Positions 6,215 through 14,049 of a stretch of 41,066 bases of DNA are shown piece by piece. Below the pieces are notes generated by a model. It made no database searches. It worked only from the letters and a program-made list of their open reading frames with translations, and had not been told where the DNA came from. The stretch's first letter is position 1. The number at the start of each line of letters is the position of its first letter. A program made the position numbers and the translations under genes. The stretch spans positions 1 through 41,066 of the forward strand of contig JBCCQN010000054.1 of assembly GCA_039024315.1 (NCBI GenBank). The letters are read 5' to 3'. The stretch is from JBCAWW01 sp039024315 (lineage in GTDB: Bacteria > Bacteroidota > Bacteroidia > J057).

Positions 6215-8722
6215 ATGAAAAAAATTATCGTAATAGGAAACGGAATGGTTGGTTACAAATTTTGCGAGAAGTTTGTCCAGAGCCCGTTAAAAGAAGAGGT
6301 CCAGCTTACTGTATTGGGCAGTGAAGTCTATCCTGCCTATGACAGAGTGCATCTAAGTGAATATTTTAGTGGGAAGACCGCAGAGGATTTAAGTCTAGCT
6401 AATAGAGACTGGTATGCAGAAAACGGCATAGAGCTCATTACCGGAGCACTCGTAACAGGAATAGATACCGATCAACAAGAAGTAAAAAGCCATCAAGGGC
6501 TTGTATATCCCTATGATACATTGGTCTTAGCGACGGGGTCTATCCCCTTTGTGCCTCCCATAGCAGGAGTTGAGAAAAAAGGAGTATTTGTTTATCGCAC
6601 CATCGAAGACTTGGTTCATATCATCGAATACGGACAAAAGCAAAAAGACAAAAATCGCCTAAATGCGGGCGTCCTTGGGGGAGGCTTACTAGGCTTAGAA
6701 GCCGCCAAAGCAGTATTGGATATGGGACTTAGCCCTCATGTTATTGAACTAGCAGACCGCTTGATGCCGCTGCAACTTGATCTAGCGGGAGCAAATTTAT
6801 TACGCTCAAAGATCGAATCACTAGGCATAAGTGTTCATTTGGCCAAAATGTCTACCGAAGTACTGGGAGAAGAACGCATAACAGGCTTGCAATTTAAGGA
6901 TGGAGAGACCTTAGCGCTAGATATGCTAGTTATTTCAGCAGGGATAAGACCTAGGGACGAGCTTGCTCGTAATGCTGGCATAAGGCTTGGCGAAAGAGGC
7001 GGAATCAAAGTGAACGAATTCATGCAAACCTCGGTCGGGAATATCTACGCCATAGGCGAAGCGGCTTCCTACCAAGGTAAGACCTACGGTTTGATTGCTC
7101 CCGGATATGAGATGGCCGAAGTAGCATTGCACCATATGATGGGCCAAGAAAAACCGATGCCCAAAGAGGTGGATATGTCCGCTAAGCTAAAGCTGATAGG
7201 CGTTGACGTTGCCAGTTTTGGGGATGCACTTACGGAGGATCCGAATACTCATCAAATTGTATTCGAGGATCGAGTAAAGGGAATCTATAAGCGCATCAAT
7301 GTCTCTACAGACGGAAAATATCTATTGGGGGGCATACTGGTCGGAGATGCCGAAGACTATAATACCCTTTTGCAGTTTACTCAAAACAAAATGGCCCTCC
7401 CTCCCAATCCAGAGGATTTGATTTTGGGAGCTAGAGAAGGGGAAGAAACAGGGACCTCCGTTATGGATTTTCCCGATGAAGCCGTGATCTGTTCCTGCGA
7501 AAACGTTTCCAAAGGCAGTATCTGTTCCGCGATTTCATCAGGCAGCTGTACAGATTTGAAGGGGGTCATTAAATCTAGCAAAGCAACGACCGGATGTGGA
7601 GGATGCAAACCCATGGTAGTGGATCTGGTAAATGAAAGCTTGCGCTTGATGGGAAAAACGGTCAAGCCGATTATTTGTCCCCACTTTCCCTACACACGGC
7701 AGGAATTATTTGATATCATCAAAATCAAAAACATCAGGACCTATGACCAAGCCCTCGATGAGATTGGGCAAGGCGACGGATGTGAGGTATGTAAACCCGC
7801 TTTAGCCTCGGTTTTTGCCGGTATTTACAACGAAACGGCTACCGTACAAGAAAGCATACAGGATACCAATGACCGATATCTGGCCAACATTCAGCGCAAT
7901 GGCACCTACTCGGTAGTACCGAGAGTAGCTGGCGGAGAAATCAGCCCAGAAAAACTGATCGTTCTCGGAGAGGTAGCTAAAAAATATAATTTGTACACCA
8001 AGATTACTGGCGGCCAACGCATCGATCTGTTTGGGGCCAGAATTGATCAATTACCCTTGATATGGGAAGAATTGATCGAAGCTGGTTTTGAAAGTGGACA
8101 TGCTTATGGCAAAGCCCTCAGAACCGTCAAGAGCTGTGTAGGCTCAACTTGGTGTCGCTTTGGGATGGATGAATCAGTAAGCTTCGCCATCGAACTGGAA
8201 AATCGATATCGAGGTATTCGTTCTCCTCATAAGCTTAAAGGAGGTGTTTCGGGTTGTATCAGAGAGTGCGCTGAGGCCAGATGCAAGGACTTTGGGGTCA
8301 TTGCAACCGAAAGCGGATGGAATTTGTATGTAGCAGGAAATGGGGGCGCCAATCCCAGACATGCGGTTTTGCTAGCGGAGGATTTAGACAAAGAGACCTG
8401 TGTTGCTTATCTGGATCGCTATCTAATGTTTTACTTAAAAACCGCTGCTCCCCTGATGCGAACTGCCGCTTGGCTAGAAAAACTAGAAGGGGGGCTTGCT
8501 TATTTAAAAGAAGTCGTGATTGAGGATCGCTTAGGTATCGCGCAGACCCTAGAAGCCGAAATGCAGCTCCTAGTCGCGACTTACAGATGCGAATGGAAAG
8601 AGGTAGTCAACAATCCGGAACTGAGAAAAAGATTTAGACACTTTGTCAATTCAGATGATCAAGATGACAATCTCAATTTTGTCCCGATGCGGGACCAAAA
8701 AATGCCTGCTAAATGGGATTAA
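6215..8722 (+). CDS. nirB: Nitrite reductase [NAD(P)H] large subunit
   Basis: The 835-residue cytoplasmic enzyme reduces nitrite to ammonium with six electrons from NAD(P)H. Domains run in standard order: FAD motif GNGMVGYKFCEKF at the N-terminus, NAD motif GVLGGGLLGLEAAK near residue 150, and a BFD-type [2Fe-2S] site with Cys426, Cys428, Cys461 and Cys464. The sulfite/nitrite reductase ferredoxin-like half-domain (TGGQRIDLFGA) comes next, then the siroheme-[4Fe-4S] site with Cys641 and Cys647 (CVGSTWCRF) and Cys681 and Cys685 (SGCIRECAEA). All cofactor ligands are present. It leads a plus-strand operon with nirD 24 bp downstream and is divergent from the siroheme genes. Length and motif order match enterobacterial and Bacillus NirB/NasD. 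Confidence 0.97.
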   Translation: MKKIIVIGNGMVGYKFCEKFVQSPLKEEVQLTVLGSEVYPAYDRVHLSEYFSGKTAEDLSLANRDWYAENGIELITGALVTGIDTDQQEVKSHQGLVYPYDTLVLATGSIPFVPPIAGVEKKGVFVYRTIEDLVHIIEYGQKQKDKNRLNAGVLGGGLLGLEAAKAVLDMGLSPHVIELADRLMPLQLDLAGANLLRSKIESLGISVHLAKMSTEVLGEERITGLQFKDGETLALDMLVISAGIRPRDELARNAGIRLGERGGIKVNEFMQTSVGNIYAIGEAASYQGKTYGLIAPGYEMAEVALHHMMGQEKPMPKEVDMSAKLKLIGVDVASFGDALTEDPNTHQIVFEDRVKGIYKRINVSTDGKYLLGGILVGDAEDYNTLLQFTQNKMALPPNPEDLILGAREGEETGTSVMDFPDEAVICSCENVSKGSICSAISSGSCTDLKGVIKSSKATTGCGGCKPMVVDLVNESLRLMGKTVKPIICPHFPYTRQELFDIIKIKNIRTYDQALDEIGQGDGCEVCKPALASVFAGIYNETATVQESIQDTNDRYLANIQRNGTYSVVPRVAGGEISPEKLIVLGEVAKKYNLYTKITGGQRIDLFGARIDQLPLIWEELIEAGFESGHAYGKALRTVKSCVGSTWCRFGMDESVSFAIELENRYRGIRSPHKLKGGVSGCIRECAEARCKDFGVIATESGWNLYVAGNGGANPRHAVLLAEDLDKETCVAYLDRYLMFYLKTAAPLMRTAAWLEKLEGGLAYLKEVVIEDRLGIAQTLEAEMQLLVATYRCEWKEVVNNPELRKRFRHFVNSDDQDDNLNFVPMRDQKMPAKWD

Positions 8723-8746
8723 GTAAATCGGCCAAACCCTAAAAAA

Positions 8747-9124
8747 ATGGAAACCATCATCAAAAAATATCAATCTGTTTTAGAAACGGAAGTCACGCAT
8801 TGGTTCAAAGCAGCTCCTATTGAAGCTTTTCCGCCCAATGGCGGCGCCTGTATAAAGTATCAAGACCTACAAATCGCAGTTTTTCGATTTTCTCGAAAGA
8901 ATGCTTGGTACGCAACCCAAAACTTGTGTCCCCACAAGCTAGAGATGGTCTTATCAAGAGGGCTATTGGGTGATGAAGAGGGCGTGCCCAAAGTAGCCTG
9001 CCCCCTCCATAAAAAGACCTTTTCCCTAGAAACAGGTGAGAATTTTCAAGCTAGCTGCGAGGCCATTGCTGTTTACCCAGTCCGCACCGAGGGAGGTTAT
9101 GTTTACATTGGTTTTAAGGAATAA
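8747..9124 (+). CDS. nirD: Nitrite reductase small subunit (Rieske-type)
   Basis: A 125-residue Rieske-fold protein partnering NirB. The cluster-type ligand pattern is present as C61-P-H63 and C85-P-L-H88, so unlike NirD proteins that have lost the cluster, this one could bind [2Fe-2S]. It lies 24 bp after nirB and runs into the DUF4202 gene with only 9 bp between stop and next start, which indicates one transcript. The start ATG at 8747 follows an A-rich stretch. Length is slightly above the usual ~110 residues. Confidence 0.93.
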   Translation: METIIKKYQSVLETEVTHWFKAAPIEAFPPNGGACIKYQDLQIAVFRFSRKNAWYATQNLCPHKLEMVLSRGLLGDEEGVPKVACPLHKKTFSLETGENFQASCEAIAVYPVRTEGGYVYIGFKE

Positions 9125-9133
9125 TGATGACGC

Positions 9134-9730
9134 ATGAGAGGAACGCAAGCAGAGCGACTGCAAAAAACGCTTAAAGCTTTTGATGAGGCAAACCGACGAG
9201 ACCCTAAGCAGATTATTTTTCAAGGTATCGCTTGGCCAGCAGAGCTTCTTTATGGGAGAAGAATGACGGCCTGCCTTAAGCGTTATTTTCCAAAGGCGAG
9301 CGAATCTTTGGTCCTAGCCACTCGCGCACAGCATATTTGCCGCTGGGAAATCCCTCGTGATGCCTATCCGATGAATAGAAAAGGATATTTTACTTGGCGC
9401 AACAAACTCAAGGCCTTCCATGCCGAGAAAGCAGGCGCAATTATGACCCAAATGGGCTATGAATCGGCAAGCATTCAACGGGTGCAATTCCTGCTTGCAA
9501 AGAAGCAGTTACGTAAAGATACCGAAACTCAAACTCTAGAAGACGTTGCGTGCCTTGTCTTCCTCGAGTATTATTTTGAGGCCTTCTCGCAAAAATATAA
9601 TGAAGAAAAGCTGATAGATATTTTGCAAAAAACTTGGCGAAAAATGTCTAAAAGAGGGCAGGAAATTGCCTTGAGTCTGAGTCTGCCTACACAACAAGCT
9701 CAATTAGTTAAATTGGCTTTGTCGGCATGA
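9134..9730 (+). CDS. DUF4202 protein of the nitrite-assimilation operon
   Basis: A 198-residue cytoplasmic protein without transmembrane segments. It matches my recollection of DUF4202 through a set of conserved blocks: FDEANRRDP near the start, ATRAQHICRWEIPRDAYPM, RKGYFTWRNKLKAFHAEKA and LEDVACLVFLEYYFEAF. The spacing of His, Arg-Trp and Asp residues resembles an HD-like helical fold, but I cannot assign metal ligands with certainty. The family has no established biochemical role that I know of. Its place directly between nirD and the nitrate sensor kinase, in a tight operon, ties it to nitrite reduction or its control. Candidate roles are NirBD maturation, siroheme insertion or signalling; all are inference. 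Confidence 0.85.
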   Translation: MRGTQAERLQKTLKAFDEANRRDPKQIIFQGIAWPAELLYGRRMTACLKRYFPKASESLVLATRAQHICRWEIPRDAYPMNRKGYFTWRNKLKAFHAEKAGAIMTQMGYESASIQRVQFLLAKKQLRKDTETQTLEDVACLVFLEYYFEAFSQKYNEEKLIDILQKTWRKMSKRGQEIALSLSLPTQQAQLVKLALSA

Positions 9731-9755
9731 GCAAAATTGTCTATCTAGACTTCCT

Positions 9756-11570
9756 ATGAGTAATCAGAGTGCCCATATCTTCAGTAGGCTGAGCAAATGG
9801 TATCTGCTCGCTTTAGCAGCCATTGCCATCGTGTTTCTGGTCAGTCATAATTTGATCCAATCCCATTTGGACAAACAGCTTAATGATTCACGGATTGTAA
9901 ACGTGGCTGGTAGGCAAAGAATGCTCAGTCAAAAGCTTTCCAAGGAAGTATTGAAACTGACACTTACGCGAGACTCTTCGGAAATATCGCAAATCGTCCA
10001 AGACCTGGATTCGACTCTTCAACTGTGGATCAAGTCGCATCAAGGTCTCAAAGAAGGAGATTCCTCCCTAGACCTGCCGGGAAAAAATAGTAAGGCAGTC
10101 CAAAAGATGATTGAGGAGATAGAGCCTCATTTCTTTCAAATTGTAACGAGTAGCGAAGAAATCATTAAACAATTTACCTCCTCGCAAGAGCATATCTCCC
10201 TCGATGCTGCCGTACTACAAGTTTTACAAAATGAAGGGCCTTTTTTGTTAAAAATGGACCAATTAGTCTTCCAGTACGATCGAGAGGCAAAAAATAAAGT
10301 CCTATCTCTACGACGAATCGAATACTTTTTGTTGGCCTTTGCTATTTTGACCCTCATCATTGAATTAGTATTTATCTTTCAACCCATTGCGAAGTACGTC
10401 AAGAACATCGTTTCTGAATTGACCCAAGCAGAAAAAAAAGCGCAGAAGAGTACCGCAGAAATTACTCAGCTATACAAACAAAAAGAGCAATCCATTTTGG
10501 AGCTAAGGGCCCTAAACTTTGCCCTTGACCAAGCCTCTCTTTTTGCCAGTACCGATCTCAAAGGTGATATCATCTACATCAGCGATAAGTTGGTCAAATT
10601 TCTCGCCTACAAAGAGAAGCCACTCATCGGAAACTTTGCCAAAATCCTCAGTAGTGATGAAGAGGAACAAGAGTATATAGACAATTTGTTTCGGACCCCT
10701 CACTCACGCATCTGGAATGGAGAAATCGCAATTACGACCCTCGACCTAAACAAAGCATGGCTAGAGATTTCCATCGTACCCGTCAACCGCAGCGGTGTAA
10801 AGCAAGACTATTTGATTCTCTGCAATGATATTACTACCAGGAAAATTACCCAAGCTCAGTTACAACGCCTCAACCAAGAAAAGTTTGAAGAGGAGATCCA
10901 ACTTCAAAAAACACGCTCTTTGCAAGTGATTGAAGCCCAGGAAAACGAAAGGAAACGGATCGCCAGAGATATTCACGATGGTCTAGGGCAAATGCTGACG
11001 GCGCTAAAATTCAATCTAGAATCTGTTAATCTCAAAACTCAGCCTAGTGAAAAAGTCAGCCAAAAAATGGAAGATCTCAAATCCCTCTCTTCCAAACTCA
11101 TCAAGGGAGTTAGGATGGCTACCTTCAATCTGACGCCTCCTGAACTGACAGATTATGGGATTGCAATCGCCCTAGCCAAATTGGCTTCAGAACTCAAAAA
11201 GCTCACCGCCGAGAATATTTTATTTGAAAACCGAACGGAATTCTCCGGCAGGTTAGCCCCAATCGTTGAGATCAATTTATACCGGATTATTCAGGAAGCA
11301 GTCAACAACAGTATTAAATATGCCAAAGCATCATACATCCTCATCACCTTGGCGCACAGCAATAACCTACTCAGCTTAGTAGTCGAAGATGATGGTATCG
11401 GCTTTGAGCATCTCGATCTTGAGAATAAGGACATCTCCGAAGATGGTTCAAATATGGGTTTGGCTTTTATGAAAGAACGTGTGAATTACATCAATGGTAG
11501 GATTTTTATCCGTTCCCAGAAAGACTTAGGTACCAGAATTACGATAAATCTACCTTTGGATACCAATTAA
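9756..11570 (+). CDS. Nitrate-sensing histidine kinase (PilJ/NarX-type sensor, PAS, HisKA_3)
   Basis: The 604-residue membrane kinase has TM1 at ~15-33 and TM2 at ~189-210, enclosing a periplasmic domain. At its start stands RIVNVAGRQRMLSQKLSK, closely resembling the P-box of NarX/NarQ and PilJ-N domains that binds nitrate. After TM2 come a coiled coil (~218-250) and a PAS domain (~255-370). The dimerisation/phosphoacceptor helix ERKRIARDIHDGLGQMLTAL carries the phosphorylated His in RDIHDG, as in NarL-partner kinases. The ATPase domain has the N-box EAVNNSIKYAKA and the G-boxes DDGIGF and NMGLAFMKERV. It sits 25 bp after the DUF4202 gene and is followed by its regulator. The likely signal is external nitrate or nitrite (inference from P-box and context). 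Confidence 0.93.
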   Translation: MSNQSAHIFSRLSKWYLLALAAIAIVFLVSHNLIQSHLDKQLNDSRIVNVAGRQRMLSQKLSKEVLKLTLTRDSSEISQIVQDLDSTLQLWIKSHQGLKEGDSSLDLPGKNSKAVQKMIEEIEPHFFQIVTSSEEIIKQFTSSQEHISLDAAVLQVLQNEGPFLLKMDQLVFQYDREAKNKVLSLRRIEYFLLAFAILTLIIELVFIFQPIAKYVKNIVSELTQAEKKAQKSTAEITQLYKQKEQSILELRALNFALDQASLFASTDLKGDIIYISDKLVKFLAYKEKPLIGNFAKILSSDEEEQEYIDNLFRTPHSRIWNGEIAITTLDLNKAWLEISIVPVNRSGVKQDYLILCNDITTRKITQAQLQRLNQEKFEEEIQLQKTRSLQVIEAQENERKRIARDIHDGLGQMLTALKFNLESVNLKTQPSEKVSQKMEDLKSLSSKLIKGVRMATFNLTPPELTDYGIAIALAKLASELKKLTAENILFENRTEFSGRLAPIVEINLYRIIQEAVNNSIKYAKASYILITLAHSNNLLSLVVEDDGIGFEHLDLENKDISEDGSNMGLAFMKERVNYINGRIFIRSQKDLGTRITINLPLDTN

Positions 11571-11634
11571 GTATTTTTACTGACTATATTGAGTAAACAT
11601 ATCTACAGGACTAGTACTATTCATTTAGCTCAAA

Positions 11635-12327
11635 ATGGCGGAAGACAAAATCCAAATTATTCTTGCAGATGACCACTCCCTCGTCAGAGACGGCATCAAA
11701 TCCCTTCTCCAAGAAAATGAAGATTTACAGGTAATTGCCGAAGCCTCTAATGGGGAGGAAGCCATTGATCTAGTATCCGCCCTTTCCCCCGATCTATTGA
11801 TTGTAGATATCAGGATGCCTGTACTGAACGGTATTCAAACCGTTGCTCGGCTCAAAAAGGAACATCCAAAGGTCAAATCATTAGTGCTCTCTATGCATGA
11901 TTCCGAAGAATATGTCCTTCAATCCGTCGAGGCAGGCGCCTATGGCTATCTCCTTAAAGACAATTCGAGAGACGAATTTATAAAGGCCATTTATACCATT
12001 AATAGCGGAGAAAAGTACTTTTCGGGTGATATTTCTACCATCATCGTCAAAAAATATTTAGAAAACATCAATGGCACTTCTCAGCCTACTCCTACGGAGA
12101 ACGCCCAAATCACCAATACCCCTCGTATTAAACTGACCAAGCGTCAGACTCAAATTCTCAACCTAGCCATTAGCGGTATGAGCAATAAAGAAATCGCTGA
12201 TCACATCGGCAAAAGCATCCGTACCGTAGAAGCACATCGATTTTCTCTTATGAAAAAACTGGGTGTCAAAAACCTAGCGGAGCTTAGCAATAAGGCAAAA
12301 GCGCTGGGGTTGATTTCTCAAGCCTAA
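11635..12327 (+). CDS. NarL/FixJ-family response regulator
   Basis: A 230-residue two-domain regulator. The receiver has the acidic pocket ADDHSLVRDG, the phosphoacceptor Asp in LLIVDIRMP, the Ser/Thr position in SLVLSMHD, and the Lys in YGYLLKDNS. A linker (~140-165) leads to a LuxR-type helix-turn-helix, LTKRQTQILNLAISGMSNKE followed by IGKSIRTVEAHR. It lies 64 bp after the kinase gene and almost certainly pairs with it. Candidate targets are the two identical palindromes at 6129-6148 and 12588-12607, one upstream of nirB/cobA and one upstream of the porin-nrt operon. They do not match the classic NarL 7-2-7 heptamer, so direct binding is a hypothesis. Confidence 0.94.
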   Translation: MAEDKIQIILADDHSLVRDGIKSLLQENEDLQVIAEASNGEEAIDLVSALSPDLLIVDIRMPVLNGIQTVARLKKEHPKVKSLVLSMHDSEEYVLQSVEAGAYGYLLKDNSRDEFIKAIYTINSGEKYFSGDISTIIVKKYLENINGTSQPTPTENAQITNTPRIKLTKRQTQILNLAISGMSNKEIADHIGKSIRTVEAHRFSLMKKLGVKNLAELSNKAKALGLISQA

Positions 12328-12383
12328 TCCACATTTTTCGACCTGTCTGCTCCTCCTCTCCCTAAGGATGGACTTGGGTTTGT

Positions 12384-12404
12384 GTACCGCTGCGCGGAAC
12401 GCTT
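12384..12404 (+). repeat. GCTGCGCRGAACGCT repeat core
   Basis: GTACCGCTGCGCGGAACGCT is a variant of the core found at 3145, 18450, 33179 and elsewhere. It lies about 60 bp beyond the response-regulator stop, a typical position for REP-like elements. Confidence 0.65.
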
Positions 12405-12587
12405 CTCTCAGTTGGCCTAAGCCGAGCCTCCCCCTTGGGATTACCCAATAGGTGTGCTTACACTACGCCCCATTCTGAAGATCAGCTTTCTGCGCTCCCG
12501 CATAGCTATCGAGAGTAAATAGCCAAACCAATAAGCACGCTTTCGCTGTCTCACTTCATGTCTCAATACCTACGTACTAAAAATCAT

Positions 12588-12607
12588 TTTTTAAGTATAA
12601 ATACTTA
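12588..12607. promoter_or_regulatory. Candidate nitrogen-regulator operator, copy 2
   Basis: TTTTTAAGTATAAATACTTA is identical over 20 bases to 6129-6148. Its centre is about 30 bp upstream of the putative -33 element, a position suited to an activator. A further ATACTT half-site lies at 12612-12617. Confidence 0.6.
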
Positions 12608-12626
12608 AAATAATACTTACTTTTTA

Positions 12627-12657
12627 TTGACTTATTAAAAATAAAGCCACATATTTG
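12627..12657 (+). promoter_or_regulatory. Candidate Bacteroidota promoter for porin-nrt operon
   Basis: TTG at 12627-12629 and CATATTTG at 12650-12657 are spaced by 20 bp. They resemble the Bacteroidota -33/-7 consensus TTG-N19-21-TAnnTTTG with one mismatch in the -7 element. This would start transcription roughly 55-60 bp before the porin ATG. Confidence 0.4.
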
Positions 12658-12721
12658 AGTATCCGATAAAAAACTACTGCTCTCTTTAAGAAAATCACAC
12701 CAATATTCAATCTAAACTACT

Positions 12722-14014
12722 ATGAGATCAGTATTTTCACTTAAGTACTACTGGGCAAGCCTCCTGTTTTGTACCCTAACAGCTTTTTGCCAAGCTCAGC
12801 TAACGTTAACGGGAGAAGTCAGGCCACGCAGCGAATTTCGCAATGGCTTTAAGACACCAACGACCTCAGCCAATCAAGCAGCCTTTTTTATTGAACAAAG
12901 GAGTAGGATTTATTTTGACTATACCCAGCCCAAATACAAATTCCGTCTCTCTTTACAGGACGTACGGATTTGGGGTGAAAACGCCCAGATCTTTAAGCAG
13001 GAGGACGGCAATACCTTTCTCAGTGAAGCCTGGGGACAATATTTCCTTACGGATCACTTATCCCTAAAGGCAGGAAGACAGATCATTTCCTATGACAACC
13101 AACGCTTTCTTGGGGGGTTGGAATGGGCCCAGCAAGGTAGAAGACATGATGCACTTCTCATGATGTATGAGAAACAAGAAAGCAAAACGAAACTGCATCT
13201 TGGTGCTGCCTTTAATTCAGACGACGACATTGCCGAACCAGCCTACTTACAAAGCCCTTCGGCCAGTTTTTATTCTGTGAGCGGTAATTATAAGTCCATG
13301 CAGTATGCGTGGTTTCACAAAGATTTTGCCAAAGCAAAGCTTTCTCTCCTAGGGCTTAATGCCATTTATCAGAATCCTGACGACTCCACCACTTATGCCA
13401 AGCAGACTTTCGGAGCCATAGGTAGCATCAATCTTAGTCCAAAATTGACTATCGGTGGCGATGTCTATTATCAAACAGGCAAAGTAAAAACGGCTGATGT
13501 CAATGCCTTATTAGCAGGCGGCTATATTACGCTCAAAACCAAACTTACGCCAATAAAAGTAGGCCTAGAGCATATCTCCGGCAAGGATGATTCAGATACA
13601 GAAAATACCATTAGACATTTTACGCCTGACTTTGGCACCAATCACGCCCACAATGGCTTTATGGACTACTATTTTGTTGGCCCTGCCAATGGCACTGTTG
13701 GGGTAACGGATATCTACCTAAAAACAAAATTCAAGCTTAAAAAAGGCAGCCTAATCGTCAACCTACATGAATTTCTTACTGGTTCGGAGCAGCTAAATGA
13801 ATCTGGAACTGCCTTAGCCAGAAACATGGGGGCAGAAGTTGATCTCGTGTATGCAGTCGCGCTGGCTCCAGATGTAATGCTCAACCTAGGATATTCTCAT
13901 TTATTAGCCTCAGAAACAATGCTTGCCTTGCGACCTGGCAACACTGCTAGTAATAATTGGGCCTGGGCCATGCTGACCTTTAAGCCCACTCTTTTTAGTA
14001 CCAAGGAAGACTAA
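12722..14014 (+). CDS. Outer-membrane porin, alginate-export-like family, nitrate-uptake context
   Basis: The 430-residue precursor has a signal peptide (MRSVFSLKYYWASLLFCTLT to about AQA). The mature N-terminus LTLTGEVRPRSEFRNGF and the following SRIYFDYTQPKYKFRLSLQDVR and LSLKAGRQIISYDNQR segments are typical of the alginate_exp-like barrel family used by many Bacteroidota as small-anion porins. The remaining sequence is alternating strands and ends KPTLFSTKED. It is the first gene of the nrt operon, 35 bp before nrtA, downstream of the shared operator. That context suggests an outer-membrane nitrate/nitrite channel (inference); the family itself does not establish the substrate. Confidence 0.82.
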   Translation: MRSVFSLKYYWASLLFCTLTAFCQAQLTLTGEVRPRSEFRNGFKTPTTSANQAAFFIEQRSRIYFDYTQPKYKFRLSLQDVRIWGENAQIFKQEDGNTFLSEAWGQYFLTDHLSLKAGRQIISYDNQRFLGGLEWAQQGRRHDALLMMYEKQESKTKLHLGAAFNSDDDIAEPAYLQSPSASFYSVSGNYKSMQYAWFHKDFAKAKLSLLGLNAIYQNPDDSTTYAKQTFGAIGSINLSPKLTIGGDVYYQTGKVKTADVNALLAGGYITLKTKLTPIKVGLEHISGKDDSDTENTIRHFTPDFGTNHAHNGFMDYYFVGPANGTVGVTDIYLKTKFKLKKGSLIVNLHEFLTGSEQLNESGTALARNMGAEVDLVYAVALAPDVMLNLGYSHLLASETMLALRPGNTASNNWAWAMLTFKPTLFSTKED

Positions 14015-14049
14015 TCCAAATCACACATACCCTAAAAATCCACACAGTG

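Larger units (their letters stand above)
12328..12721. other. Intergenic region, 394 bp: repeat core, operator and promoter
   Basis: The region separates the regulator gene from the uptake operon. It contains a GTACCGCTGCGCGGAACGCT core at 12384-12404 and a degenerate CCCGCATAGCTATCGAGAG palindrome at 12497-12515. It also contains the palindromic candidate operator at 12588-12607 with an extra ATACTT half-site at 12612-12617, and a promoter-like pair at 12627-12657. There is no credible gene in between. Confidence 0.6.
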
